This document shows positions 22,853-31,161 of a stretch of 38,882 nucleotides of DNA, in pieces. The translations under genes and the position numbers were made by a program. Source of the DNA: a virus. Where the stretch lies: the IMG/VR virus record IMGVR_UViG_3300031673_000199, positions 1-38,882 of that record; one strand, written 5' to 3'. The notes beneath the pieces were generated by a model. That model was not told the DNA's origin. It was given only the letters and a program-made list of their open reading frames with translations, and made no database searches. Every line of letters starts with the position of its first letter. The first letter of the stretch is position 1.

Positions 22853-24078
22853 TTATATTTTATCAAAGTTTAAAGGTTCGGCAGGATTAATAGGGATGCC
22901 AAATTTGTCTAATTTTAGTTTTTTTTTATGTTTTCATCTTTAGGTATAGCTTTTACATCTAAGACTTCAACACCAAATTCATCCAAATAAGGAGTAAGAA
23001 TCTCAGGAGGCACTAGAAGTGATTCTTGAGTTTTCTCGATATCTTCTATTGGTTGAGTAATGGTATCCTTTACTTTATCTTTTTCAAGTGTCTCGATTAA
23101 CGCGATGACTTCTTCGCCCTTTGATGGCTTAGATATTTCTTTAAGATTTTTAAGAGGTTTTATTCTTTTACTTTTTCGTTTTAGAGGATTAACTATTCTA
23201 CGTTTTTGCGGAACTCTTACTTCCTCTTTTTGTAAAAGTTCCTGTTCTTTTTTTGACACAACCGCTTTATCTTTTTGTTTTGGCGGTCGTCCTTGTTTCT
23301 TTTTATCTGGTTTAATTATATTTGTTAAAACTTCTTTATTAATATCTTTTATTAATTCTTTAGATTGTGTTTCATAATAATCATTTTGCGTAGCAGAATA
23401 TTCTGGTGTCAATTGTTCAGCCTCTTCATCAAGATATTCTGTTGTTTTTTGTGGTTCATCTGAAGTCATGGCTTTATCCCATGCTTTTATTTCATCAAAA
23501 TTAACATATTCTGAAGGTTTTTTTAAATCTGCAACGATAGGCATAACAGTTTCTTTTTCTTCTTCATTCTCTATTTTTTTGGGTTTTTCTTCCTCTTCTT
23601 CCGTCATTAATTTCATATTTTGAGCTACTAATGCTGTCATACCTAACGCAACAATCGGTAATAATGCTCCTGCTATCCAAGAAATAATAACCTGATACAT
23701 TTCAGTATTTTGTGCTTGAACTCCAAATAATATAGATTTTTGCCAATATACCCAATCATCGCTGCCTGAGTTAACCATATGTTTAAAACTAGCATATACA
23801 TTTGCTGTTACTTGTAATGCTGTTAATAGAAACATTAATGCCCATGGTAAAAATTTATCTTTATTTTTAGTCATAAGAATTGAGAAGAGCACACTAGCCT
23901 GGCCGATTTCGTATGTAACTCCAAGTAATATAGCAAGGCTCATAGTATTTGCTAAATTAAAAAATGTTATAGAGTGTAATGTTGATACAAATCCTACAAA
24001 CAAATATAATAAAGCAAATGTGGCTATAAGTCCCCAATAAAGACCTTTATTTGTAATTTTAAAATTTTTTAATTTCAT
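22853..24078 (-). CDS. Multi-span membrane protein with long charged tail; apparent frameshift near 3' end
   Basis: The frame from 24078 runs to a stop at 22915 (387 residues). Four hydrophobic segments lie within residues 14-170 (GLIATFALLYLFVGFV, MSLAILLGVTYEIGQA, FLPWALMFLLTALQVT, IISWIAGALLPIVALGM). A long charged cytoplasmic-type tail contains an AT-hook-like KKQGRPPKQ and several basic blocks. The stop follows a run of nine A's. Reading one A twice (-1 shift) joins the frame to about 20 more codons ending at 22853. These resemble the last segment before the stop (LDEFGVEVL versus LDKFGIPIN), so an indel, sequencing error or programmed slip is likely. Function unknown. Confidence 0.65.
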
Positions 24079-24096
24079 GATTTATGTTATATAATA

Positions 24097-24465
24097 TTAT
24101 TTTTTATTATTAGCTGTATCTTTTACTTCTTCTACACCTCTAACTACAACTGTTGTCGTTGTATTTGCTCTAAGTTTTTCAACAGCACTTTGAACCGCAG
24201 TAGCTCTTTCATTTGCTGATTTTGCTTGTTCATTTGCTAATTTTAATTCAAAGTTAAGTTTTTTAATGCTATCTTGCGCGGTTTCTTTATAATTATAGTA
24301 TTCTTTTTTAAGAGAATCTATTTGCACAATATATTGTTTTGACCCCATATTTATTATAGTTTTTCTGTTGCAACTCTGTATTGATTTAAAAGTAAAAAGT
24401 ATTAAAATAACTAAAAAAAACCATTTAAGATTTTTTGAAAAGAATTGTTCTGGTGTTTGCGCCAT
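24097..24465 (-). CDS. Membrane-anchored coiled-coil protein, spanin-like
   Basis: 122 residues. One hydrophobic segment (FFLVILILFTFKSIQ, about 16-30) is followed by a long heptad-rich helix (SLKKEYYNYKETAQD to VEKLRANTTT) and a short polar tail. This is the layout of an inner-membrane spanin (Rz-type). No partner lipoprotein was found, so the role is only suggested. Confidence 0.6.
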   Translation of the reverse strand: MAQTPEQFFSKNLKWFFLVILILFTFKSIQSCNRKTIINMGSKQYIVQIDSLKKEYYNYKETAQDSIKKLNFELKLANEQAKSANERATAVQSAVEKLRANTTTTVVVRGVEEVKDTANNKK

Positions 24466-24472
24466 AATATTT

Positions 24473-24488
24473 TTTGTTTTATATATCT
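24473..24488 (-). promoter_or_regulatory. Late-promoter-like element upstream of the spanin-like gene
   Basis: Minus-strand AGATATATAAAACAAA lies just upstream of the 24465 start codon and just after the terminator of the preceding gene. Confidence 0.5.
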
Positions 24489-24509
24489 CTGTTAAATATT
24501 ATATCACAA

Positions 24510-24535
24510 AAAAGACCTAAGTTTTTAGGTCTTTT
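24510..24535 (-). terminator. Intrinsic terminator after the 227-residue protein gene
   Basis: Eleven-base stem (AAAAGACCTAA / TTAGGTCTTTT) with a four-base loop. On the minus strand it is followed by a T run. Confidence 0.8.
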
Positions 24536-24560
24536 AGGATATTTTTAAGTTCTTTGGTTT

Positions 24561-25244
24561 TTATTTACCTCCATCTTCAGAAGGATCTAATTCTTCTTTT
24601 TTAACTTTCATTTCAATAACTTTAGCATCAGTTTTTTCTTCAGATAAATCAACATTAATTGTGTTATCGGGTGATTCTTCGGGCTTTTCTTCTTTAATAG
24701 GTTCTAAATCTGCAAGATAAAACCCCTGCTCAGCTGCTGCCCATCTTTCTTGAAGATATTGAACTTCTTTTAATTTAGCTCGGGCTTCTTCAATTTTTTG
24801 TCCAATTACAATACCAATTTTAGAATACTTATCAGCAATTTTTTCAAATTCTAATGCAGACTGTAGTCCAATTTTTCCTGGGTTTGCTAGCATATATGCA
24901 CAAAATTCAAGAGTTTGATAATCAAAACATAAACCTGCGTTTTCATCTGCTAATGTTAATGCTTTTCTTAATTCTTCATTCATTTTAATCATTCCCATCC
25001 AACCAGTTTTAGTCCAAAACGCAAATTTATCCATAAATTCCAATATGAACATTCCTACATCATTAGCTCCAAACTTTCCTTTTTCACTAACTTCCCATCG
25101 GGCTTCTTGAAATTCTTTTGCAGCATCATCAAAATCTTTTTTAAATTGAATAGTTTCTTCTGGTGTAGGTTTATTCATTTCTTTAATATCCTCTTTTCCA
25201 TTTTTTACTACTGTAAGTTTTGTTTTTTCTCGTTCTTCTGCCAT
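24561..25244 (-). CDS. Unknown soluble helical protein
   Basis: 227 residues, mostly helical, with conserved-looking aromatic clusters (MFILEFMDKFAFWTKTGW) and a Glu/Lys-rich tail after residue 180. No signal peptide or membrane segment. It has its own late-promoter-like element and terminator, so it is a single-gene unit and could be abundant late in infection. Not recognised. Confidence 0.6.
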   Translation of the reverse strand: MAEEREKTKLTVVKNGKEDIKEMNKPTPEETIQFKKDFDDAAKEFQEARWEVSEKGKFGANDVGMFILEFMDKFAFWTKTGWMGMIKMNEELRKALTLADENAGLCFDYQTLEFCAYMLANPGKIGLQSALEFEKIADKYSKIGIVIGQKIEEARAKLKEVQYLQERWAAAEQGFYLADLEPIKEEKPEESPDNTINVDLSEEKTDAKVIEMKVKKEELDPSEDGGK

Positions 25245-25259
25245 AATATTTATTTTTAT

Positions 25260-25273
25260 AGTTTTATATATTA
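25260..25273 (-). promoter_or_regulatory. Late-promoter-like element (variant)
   Basis: Minus-strand TAATATATAAAACT, 15 bases upstream of the 25244 start. It matches the element core ATATATAAAA. Confidence 0.45.
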
Positions 25274-25351
25274 AATTTTAAAAAAGTTTTAATGGATATA
25301 TAATTTTTTATACATTTCATCTAAAATATATGCATATTTTAAAAATCATAT

Positions 25352-25368
25352 GAATATATAAAATAAAA
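25352..25368 (+). promoter_or_regulatory. Late-promoter-like element abutting HNH gene start
   Basis: GAATATATAAAATAAAA ends one base before the ATG of the endonuclease, the same arrangement as at 13715-13730. Confidence 0.5.
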
Positions 25369-25369
25369 A

Positions 25370-26128
25370 ATGAATCATTTAAAAATTTACGAAAATATTA
25401 TATCTAAAGCAAAAATACAAAGTCGTAAAAAGTTAAGAAAAAATCAAGAAGGATATATTTATTATGAAAAACATCATATTATGCCAAGATGTTTAGGTGG
25501 TAAAGATGAAAAAGAAAATTTGGTTTTATTAACAGCAAGAGAACATTATATTTGTCATAAATTATTAACATATATTTATCCCAATGAATATAAATTATCA
25601 GTAGCATTTCATTATATGACACATAATAAAAAATATAATAATTATATTTCGTCAAAAGATTATGTTTATGCTAAAGAATTAGCTGCTATTTTTTTCTCAT
25701 ATATTCCTAATGTGTGGAAAGGAAGAAAACATTCAGATGAAACAAAGAAAAAAATGAAAGAATCTTGGAAAAATAGAAGAATTAATAAACCTGTTAGTGA
25801 AGAAACTAAAATAAAAATAGGATTAAAAAGCAAAGGAAGAAAACTTTCAGAGGAAACAAAGGAAAAAATAAGAAAATCTCAATTAGGAAAAATAATATCC
25901 GATGAAACAAAGAAAAAAATAAGTATTACAAAAACCGGAAAACCAGGTGTTAAACATACTAAAGAATTTATAATAGCATTAAGTGAACGTAATAAAAAAC
26001 TTAAAACAGGAACTAAAATGAGTGATGAAACAAAACAAAAAATGTCTATTACTAGAAAAGGTGTAAAAAAATCAAAAGAAACAAGAGAAAAAATGAAAAT
26101 TGCGCAACAATTACGATGGCATAATTAA
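25370..26128 (+). CDS. HNH homing endonuclease with NUMOD3-type repeats
   Basis: 252 residues. The N-terminal HNH nuclease lies at about 30-66: EKHHIMPRCLGG (H35, H36), N50 in KENLVLL, and H59/H63 in REHYICHKLL. The C-terminal half is a series of NUMOD3-like DNA-binding repeats (HSDETKKKMKES, VSEETKIKIG, LSEETKEKIRKS, SDETKKKISIT, MSDETKQKMSIT). This is the I-HmuI/SegD-like layout of free-standing endonucleases. It lies on the opposite strand from its neighbours and its 3' end overlaps the convergent RecB-like gene by 18 bases. An AT-rich A-heavy gene with its own promoter-like element. Confidence 0.85.
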   Translation: MNHLKIYENIISKAKIQSRKKLRKNQEGYIYYEKHHIMPRCLGGKDEKENLVLLTAREHYICHKLLTYIYPNEYKLSVAFHYMTHNKKYNNYISSKDYVYAKELAAIFFSYIPNVWKGRKHSDETKKKMKESWKNRRINKPVSEETKIKIGLKSKGRKLSEETKEKIRKSQLGKIISDETKKKISITKTGKPGVKHTKEFIIALSERNKKLKTGTKMSDETKQKMSITRKGVKKSKETREKMKIAQQLRWHN

Positions 26129-26887
26129 ATATTCTGTATTATGTTTAATATGGTAATCTTTAACCATCTCAATCCATTCTTCTTTATATTTTATTAAATC
26201 ATTTCCGCTGAGTATGATTTCTTGTAAAATGTCACTCTGTTTATCAATACATAAAACACTTCCTTTTTTTACTATTAATTGTTTTTCTTTATACATTTCT
26301 TCTATAGCCAAAATATACGCGGCAATTTGATATTTATATTTTAGTTCTTTTACACTGTTTTTTTTAATTTTACCATTCGAAGATTTTAAATCGGTTAAGC
26401 AAATTCCAAAAAGTTTATCTCTATAAAGAACATCAAGTTTTCCTCGATAAAATAAAGATTCAGAATATACGCCTAATTCTATTGCTAATATATCTAAAAA
26501 TTTATTCGAATAATCAGAATAATAAAATTTATAAAAAAAGTTTCTTCCTTCTTCGATTTTGTTGTCTGGAATTAATTCTTCTCGTAATTTTTTTGGACTT
26601 TCTTCTTGCGTATATTTAAGTGCTTCTGAAACATCCTTTGTTTCAGCATATTTATATAAAAAATTTTCAATAAAACAATGTGTTGATGAACCTCGGTTTC
26701 CAGCCGAAATCATTATCTGCTCAGCTTTTTCTTTTCCAACTTTAGCAATAAATTCATCCCATTCTGGATCGGGAATTTCTGAAATTATTGTTGTAACACT
26801 TGGTACTTTTATCTTATAAACACATTCTGGGAGGCCATATGAACCTTTTTGCCATTTGATATTTTCTCTTTTAAATTCAAAAATCAT
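26111..26887 (-). CDS. PD-(D/E)XK exonuclease, RecB/Cas4-like
   Basis: 258 residues with the RecB-family motif order. H70 lies in RGSSTHCFIENF, D152 in YRGKLDVLYRD, D166 and K168 in LTDLKSS, and the Q-motif is YQIAAY (186-191). This pattern is shared by RecB-type and MGME1-like single-strand exonucleases. Expected to process DNA ends in phage replication or recombination. No Fe-S Cys cluster as in Cas4 is visible. It stands alone, with a convergent endonuclease overlapping its end. Confidence 0.75.
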   Translation of the reverse strand: MIFEFKRENIKWQKGSYGLPECVYKIKVPSVTTIISEIPDPEWDEFIAKVGKEKAEQIMISAGNRGSSTHCFIENFLYKYAETKDVSEALKYTQEESPKKLREELIPDNKIEEGRNFFYKFYYSDYSNKFLDILAIELGVYSESLFYRGKLDVLYRDKLFGICLTDLKSSNGKIKKNSVKELKYKYQIAAYILAIEEMYKEKQLIVKKGSVLCIDKQSDILQEIILSGNDLIKYKEEWIEMVKDYHIKHNTEYLIMPS

Positions 26888-26925
26888 ATTAATTTATATA
26901 TGAAAAAATGAAATAATAATTATTT

Positions 26926-27426
26926 TTAAATAATCATTGATATCCAGGATATTAAAAGAGGAATAAGATCAAATCTTAATATTAAAAATATTATTGTTGA
27001 ATTAATAATTATGAATTTAAGTAACCATTTTAGCGAAAATTTATTAAAATGAAAACGATAAACAATAAGATATGATAATGTTGCTTTTCCTTCATCATCT
27101 TCAAATTGATTGAATTCAATGTCTAAACATTCAGCAAAACCAAGATCTGTATCTAGATACCGATGAAGGGGATTAAGAGATTCTATTACTTTAGTTCTAA
27201 GAACAGTTTCAGGCAATTGCGCATCTGCTTCATCCAAAGAAATAACTGTATATACATCATAAAATTTAGTTCGAGATAACTTCCATTGATTGTATTTAGA
27301 TTTTGGATTTTTTTGTTCTTTGTCAATAATCTTTTTCCAATCTATAAAATTTTCAAAATCTCGATAAACTTTAACAATTCCCCAATTTTTTGGTTTTATA
27401 AAATTAATCATTTTTTTAGTTTTCAT
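26926..27426 (-). CDS. Unknown protein with C-terminal membrane segment
   Basis: 166 residues from the ATG at 27426; a TTG two codons earlier is possible. The N-terminal part is soluble (WGIVKVYRDFENFIDW, TVISLDEADAQLP). The C-terminus is a membrane hairpin (WLLKFIIINSTIIFLIL, then LIPLLISWISMII). Its start overlaps the ECF sigma gene end by 11 bases, so the two are coupled. A tail-anchored partner of a sigma factor could act like an anti-sigma factor, but no such domain is evident. Confidence 0.55.
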   Translation of the reverse strand: MKTKKMINFIKPKNWGIVKVYRDFENFIDWKKIIDKEQKNPKSKYNQWKLSRTKFYDVYTVISLDEADAQLPETVLRTKVIESLNPLHRYLDTDLGFAECLDIEFNQFEDDEGKATLSYLIVYRFHFNKFSLKWLLKFIIINSTIIFLILRFDLIPLLISWISMII

Positions 27427-28042
27427 TTCCAAAATATGAATCTACTAAATCGGGATATTTTTTATATAATATTTCCGCAACATCTTTTCTTCCTTTACGA
27501 AGACGAGTTTTAACTGTTGATAGATTCATAGATAAATCATTGGCTATATCATTTAGGTGCTTTTGATTAATTTCTCGTTCAATCATTACACTTTTATAAG
27601 GTTCATCTAATTCATTTATTGCTGAAATAGATACATCAAATAATTTTTGTGTCAATTCTTCTCCAATAGGACCCATTATTTCTGTATTCATATTAAACAC
27701 AGGATTATATATTTGAAGTAATCGAGAATTATTTTGCATATATTTATCATAAGATAAATATTTACGTTTGTTTTTTAATAAACCCAACGCTTCATTTTTA
27801 GCAATTGCATATGCCCACGTTGAAAAATTAAAAGCAGACTTATATTGATGTATTTTTTCTAATATTGCTATAAAAGTTTGTGATACAGCGTCTTCAGCTA
27901 AATCTCTATCTTTAAGAATATTATATGTAAATGATAAAAGTCCGGGTTTTAATCTATTTATTAGTTTTGTAAAATTTTTGTTGTTTTTGTTTTCTATAAA
28001 GTTTAATGCAATAGTTTGAATACTAATATTTTTTTTGTTCAT
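27416..28042 (-). CDS. ECF-type sigma-70 family factor
   Basis: 208 residues. Region 2 (about 29-93) reads LLSFTYNILKDRDLAEDAV, then SQTFIAILEKIHQY and FSTWAYAIAKNEALGLLKNK. Region 4 (about 140-195) reads INELDEPYKSVMI, then LNDIANDLSMNLSTVKTRLRKGRKDV, a helix-turn-helix for -35 recognition. It redirects host RNA polymerase. It is distinct from the gp55-like factor at 35299-35646, so the phage has two sigma-like proteins. The linker between regions 2 and 4 is longer than usual. Overlaps a coupled membrane-protein gene. Confidence 0.85.
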   Translation of the reverse strand: MNKKNISIQTIALNFIENKNNKNFTKLINRLKPGLLSFTYNILKDRDLAEDAVSQTFIAILEKIHQYKSAFNFSTWAYAIAKNEALGLLKNKRKYLSYDKYMQNNSRLLQIYNPVFNMNTEIMGPIGEELTQKLFDVSISAINELDEPYKSVMIEREINQKHLNDIANDLSMNLSTVKTRLRKGRKDVAEILYKKYPDLVDSYFGNEN

Positions 28043-28089
28043 AAAAAAAATTATGTTTATTTTATATTAAAAATTATATTTTTGGTCTG

Positions 28090-28407
28090 TTAATCTTCTA
28101 TTTGTTGTTGTACATAATTACTTATGTTCTTCATTAGATTTTCTACTCTTATAAATGGAAATTGTCCTATTGCATTAACTATTTGTGTTAATGTTTGATG
28201 ATCCATTATCTCAACATCTATAGCATTAATAAGACCTGCAATTTCATTAAACGGACGATCTCCTATTGCCTGTAAAAGCGCTTTTTTGAATTCTGGTTTA
28301 ATTTTATAAGTTGGAACATATGCTTGTGTTTCAACTGTTTGTGTAGCATCTACTGCGGGTTCTTTAGATGGAGTTTCTAGAACAATTTTTTGTTTTTCTG
28401 GTGCCAT
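28090..28407 (-). CDS. Small unknown protein
   Basis: 105 residues. A Thr/Pro-rich N-terminus is followed by helices with a repeated pattern (FKKALLQAIGDRPFNEIAGL, LTQIVNAIGQFPFIRVENL). No membrane segment. Stands between the sigma and kinase genes. Not recognised. Confidence 0.6.
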   Translation of the reverse strand: MAPEKQKIVLETPSKEPAVDATQTVETQAYVPTYKIKPEFKKALLQAIGDRPFNEIAGLINAIDVEIMDHQTLTQIVNAIGQFPFIRVENLMKNISNYVQQQIED

Positions 28408-28542
28408 AATTTAAATTTATTTTATAGTTTATAAATATTTTTACTAATTTTATATATAAAGAATCAATAAAAGTTTTATTAGAATATTATATAATATAAT
28501 ACATTTTTGCTGTTAATAATTTTTAAAAAAGTTAATTTTATG

Positions 28543-28824
28543 TTATTTTTTTAGTGTCCATCCTACATGTTGTAAATGAGATATCCAGGATTCTACATCT
28601 GAACCAATTATCATATTTGAATCTGTAATTATACCGCTTTTAGTTTTAAAAGTTTTAACAAATACAAACCAAGGATCAATATCATCTTCAATAAATACTA
28701 TTGTGTGAGGAGAACGAGCTTTTTCTAACGTATAAAGAATTTTATTTGAAAATTCTTTTATATTTTCAGTGCTTTTTTCTTTAACAGTTTTTGCTTTAAA
28801 TGGTTTATAAGTTTTTTTATACAT
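28543..28824 (-). CDS. Small unknown protein overlapping dTMP kinase gene
   Basis: 93 residues with a basic N-terminus and a small alpha/beta C-terminal part (PHTIVFIEDDIDPWFVFV, SWISHLQHVGWTLKK). Its start lies within the last codons of the kinase gene (8-base overlap), so it is translated with it. Function unknown. Confidence 0.6.
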   Translation of the reverse strand: MYKKTYKPFKAKTVKEKSTENIKEFSNKILYTLEKARSPHTIVFIEDDIDPWFVFVKTFKTKSGIITDSNMIIGSDVESWISHLQHVGWTLKK

Positions 28825-29512
28825 TGACTGGAATTTTATTAAACAAAATATTTTCTAAATAATTTTTATATTTATCAAAAATTTCTTCAGGAGTCATTGA
28901 TTCTGTAGAAATAATTTTATATCCTTGATAATTTTTTAATGCAAGATAATTATCGCGAACTCTTTTTTGAAATTCTATATCTTTTTCATGAATATCAGAT
29001 TTTCCGTTTAAATATTTACGATCTAGACCATCTCTTTTTTCTTCTAATCTTTTTTCAATTATTTCAACGGGAACATCAAAGAAAATGTTTAAATCAGGAT
29101 AAGGAAGTTCTAAAAATCCAAATTCAAATTCATTAATCCAATCTCTTATTATTTGAGATTGACTTTCCGTTGAATATTTAGCACCTTGATACGCCATATT
29201 TGAGAATACATATCGATCTAATAAAACAACATCATTTTCTAAAAGTTGTTTTTGAAGAGTTGGAAGATATAAATAACGATCCATCGCATAAATATTTGCA
29301 ACAAATATGGGATTAACATCATTAATATTTCCATATTCTCCTCTTAAATATGCAGCAATAACTTCACTGGCTTCATTATTTCCATAAATAGGAAAGTGAA
29401 TATATTCATATTTAAGTTTATTTTCTTCTAAGTATTTTTTTATCAAATCACTTTGGGTAGTTTTTCCTCCCCCATCTAGAGATTCTAGTACTATTATTTT
29501 TGCATATGCCAT
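28817..29512 (-). CDS. tmk: Thymidylate (dTMP) kinase
   Basis: Phosphorylates dTMP to dTDP. In 231 residues: the P-loop LDGGGKTTQ (12-20), the DRYVFSNMAYQGA segment carrying the family DR(Y/F) motif, the DLNIFFDVP strand and a LID-like region (LEEKRDGLDRKYL). Length is typical for the family (about 210). With the thymidylate synthase fragments, the phage can make dTTP precursors from dUMP, which suits an AT-rich genome. No late-promoter element is evident directly upstream. Confidence 0.88.
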   Translation of the reverse strand: MAYAKIIVLESLDGGGKTTQSDLIKKYLEENKLKYEYIHFPIYGNNEASEVIAAYLRGEYGNINDVNPIFVANIYAMDRYLYLPTLQKQLLENDVVLLDRYVFSNMAYQGAKYSTESQSQIIRDWINEFEFGFLELPYPDLNIFFDVPVEIIEKRLEEKRDGLDRKYLNGKSDIHEKDIEFQKRVRDNYLALKNYQGYKIISTESMTPEEIFDKYKNYLENILFNKIPVNV

Positions 29513-29534
29513 GTTTTAAAAAAATTAAAGTTTA

Positions 29535-29810
29535 TTATGAAAATAAATCATATATATACATTAAAATAAATTGAATTCCAAGACCAATACATAAAGTACT
29601 TATAAGAGACCAATCTGTATTAAATATAATTTTCATACTATATCCAAATACAAATATTTTAAGCACAACAATTATACCAGCTAATAAACTGCTTATAGTA
29701 TAAAAAATAGAATTAGGATTATTTGTTAATGATGAAATTTCATCATCTGGAGATTCAGACTTTTTCTTAAATTTGTTTAATCTATCACTAAGTGAATTGT
29801 CTTTTATCAT
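29535..29810 (-). CDS. Small membrane protein
   Basis: 91 residues. A polar, basic N-terminus (KFKKKSESPDDE) is followed by two hydrophobic segments (FYTISSLLAGIIVVLKIFVF and LISTLCIGLGIQFILMYIY). The start codon overlaps the upstream gene's stop by four bases (ATGA). Two membrane spans with a short loop would fit a holin, but nothing else supports this. Confidence 0.6.
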   Translation of the reverse strand: MIKDNSLSDRLNKFKKKSESPDDEISSLTNNPNSIFYTISSLLAGIIVVLKIFVFGYSMKIIFNTDWSLISTLCIGLGIQFILMYIYDLFS

Positions 29811-30328
29811 TTCTTTTTAGTTTTAAGATCAATTTTTTTGACCTCAGGTTTTTCTTCAGATTTTTCCTTTTTTTCGTCTTCTTTTTCTTCTTTTTTTTCT
29901 TCGCCTTCTTTGTTATTTATATCTTCTTTGTTATCTTTAGTTTTATCAGGAACATCTTTCTTTTCGGGTTCTCCTTCATTTTTTGTGAACGACCCACTAT
30001 CTTTTTTAGTATCTAAACTAGGTTTCTTTTCGTCAGTTTTAGATTCTGTATCAGCGGTTTTAATCTCACCATACATTCCTGGTTTAAAGTCTTTAACGGA
30101 TTTTAAATCTGTTTGAAGATCATATCCAGGTTCAAACTTAGCTCCGCCCATATTTATTTCAACTTTAACTTCAGTTTTCCCTTTTTGGTATTCTCTTTTG
30201 AGCCAATCATATGATTTTTTATTCTCATCGGGAATAATCATACCTTCTTTATCTGGGAGTTGTCCTTCTCCTGCTTCTTCATAAAGTTTTTCTAAATAAT
30301 CATTGATGTTAAAATTACCTACTTTCAT
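29807..30328 (-). CDS. Acidic, low-complexity-tailed protein
   Basis: 173 residues. The first about 85 are ordered-looking (FNINDYLEKLYEEAGEGQLP, VEINMGGAKFEPGYDLQT). The remainder is a Lys/Glu/Asp-rich disordered tail ending KKIDLKTKKK. Has a late-promoter-like element upstream and is coupled to the next membrane protein gene. Such tails occur in scaffold, decoration and internal virion proteins. Not recognised. Confidence 0.6.
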   Translation of the reverse strand: MKVGNFNINDYLEKLYEEAGEGQLPDKEGMIIPDENKKSYDWLKREYQKGKTEVKVEINMGGAKFEPGYDLQTDLKSVKDFKPGMYGEIKTADTESKTDEKKPSLDTKKDSGSFTKNEGEPEKKDVPDKTKDNKEDINNKEGEEKKEEKEDEKKEKSEEKPEVKKIDLKTKKK

Positions 30329-30338
30329 ATGTTTACAC

Positions 30339-30354
30339 TTTATTTTATATATCT
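30339..30354 (-). promoter_or_regulatory. Late-promoter-like element
   Basis: Minus-strand AGATATATAAAATAAA, an exact match to the consensus form, about 10 bases before the 30328 start. Confidence 0.6.
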
Positions 30355-30385
30355 TTATCTAATTTTTATATAATTATATGTTGAA

Positions 30386-30673
30386 TTAAAGATTACTTTC
30401 TATGTTTTCAAGAATATCACCCAATTCCTCATGAATCTCTACTAATGCATTTAATAAATCTTCGGCTGTCGATCCATTTATCGCATAACTACCTCTTCTT
30501 GCATTTTTAATTTCATACGATATTCTTTCTATTCTATCTAACCAATCCATTAGACCTATTTCATCTAAAGAACCGGTATGATCCCAACCATCATCAAGTA
30601 TAAAAAGGTCATTTGATTCTATTTCTTCATTAAGAGTAGATGTAATTATTTTTTCTTTAACTAATTTAGTCAT
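30386..30673 (-). CDS. Small acidic protein of unknown function
   Basis: 95 residues, helix-rich and acidic (FILDDGWDHTGSLDEIGL, LVEIHEELGDILENIESN). No membrane segment or Cys. It has an exact late-promoter-like element upstream. Not recognised. Confidence 0.6.
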   Translation of the reverse strand: MTKLVKEKIITSTLNEEIESNDLFILDDGWDHTGSLDEIGLMDWLDRIERISYEIKNARRGSYAINGSTAEDLLNALVEIHEELGDILENIESNL

Positions 30674-30685
30674 TTAATTAAATTA

Positions 30686-30701
30686 TTTATTTTATATATC
30701 T
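30686..30701 (-). promoter_or_regulatory. Late-promoter-like element
   Basis: Minus-strand AGATATATAAAATAAA, an exact match to the consensus, 12 bases upstream of the 30673 start. Confidence 0.6.
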
Positions 30702-30705
30702 TTTT

Positions 30706-31113
30706 TTAACTATAAAATTTTTCATTAGGTCTAGGCAATCTCTTAAGAACCCATTTTTTATTTTTAGGATTTTTAACACAATATTTATTTAGTAATCCTT
30801 CATGATAATTCGGCCCTCCAAAAAGATTAGTAGTCCAATGTCCACGAGTTCTTCTTAGTGGTGATTGATCTCCGTGTCCCCGTGGTCTTGAAGGTCCTTT
30901 TTCCCAAAAGCTTTTTTTATCATGTCCCTCTAATTCAGTCCAAATATAATATTGAATTTCAGTTAAGCCTGCGCCTTCTTCTCCTTTACTTTCAATAAAT
31001 TTAAGTATTTTCCAAGACATTGTATTAATTTGTCTTGCTGGATATCCAATATTCATATCAGATATTGGATCTGAATCTTCTGTAAACTTTTCATTTATAA
31101 AAATGGCTCTCAT
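30706..31113 (-). CDS. Small basic protein with N-terminal EDSDPI motif
   Basis: 135 residues from the ATG at 31113. A longer frame opens at 31149, but a late-promoter-like element lies inside that extension, so the shorter start is preferred. It begins MRAIFINEKFTEDSDPISDM, then has a winged-helix-like segment (MSWKILKFIESKGEEGAGLT) and a very basic Gly/Arg/Pro-rich part (RPRGHGDQSPLRRTRGHW). EDSDPIxDMxIG is shared with the 20763-21422 protein. It may bind nucleic acid, but no family was recognised. Confidence 0.6.
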   Translation of the reverse strand: MRAIFINEKFTEDSDPISDMNIGYPARQINTMSWKILKFIESKGEEGAGLTEIQYYIWTELEGHDKKSFWEKGPSRPRGHGDQSPLRRTRGHWTTNLFGGPNYHEGLLNKYCVKNPKNKKWVLKRLPRPNEKFYS

Positions 31114-31125
31114 TAATAAATATAC

Positions 31126-31140
31126 TTTTTTTATATATTC
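31126..31140 (-). promoter_or_regulatory. Late-promoter-like element deciding the start of the 30706-31113 gene
   Basis: Minus-strand GAATATATAAAAAAA lies 12 bases upstream of the ATG at 31113 and within the longer open frame, arguing against the upstream ATG at 31149. Confidence 0.5.
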
Positions 31141-31161
31141 TTTAATCATATAGAATAGAAT

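Noticed and set aside
29792-30116. Plus-strand Phe/Ser-rich open frames opposite the acidic-tailed protein
   Set aside because: Complement of Lys/Glu codons (TTT/TTC runs); low-complexity shadow without start signals.
31114-31149. Upstream start codon (31149) for the 30706 gene
   Set aside because: A late-promoter-like element lies inside the extra codons and the next ATG at 31113 has the usual A/T leader.
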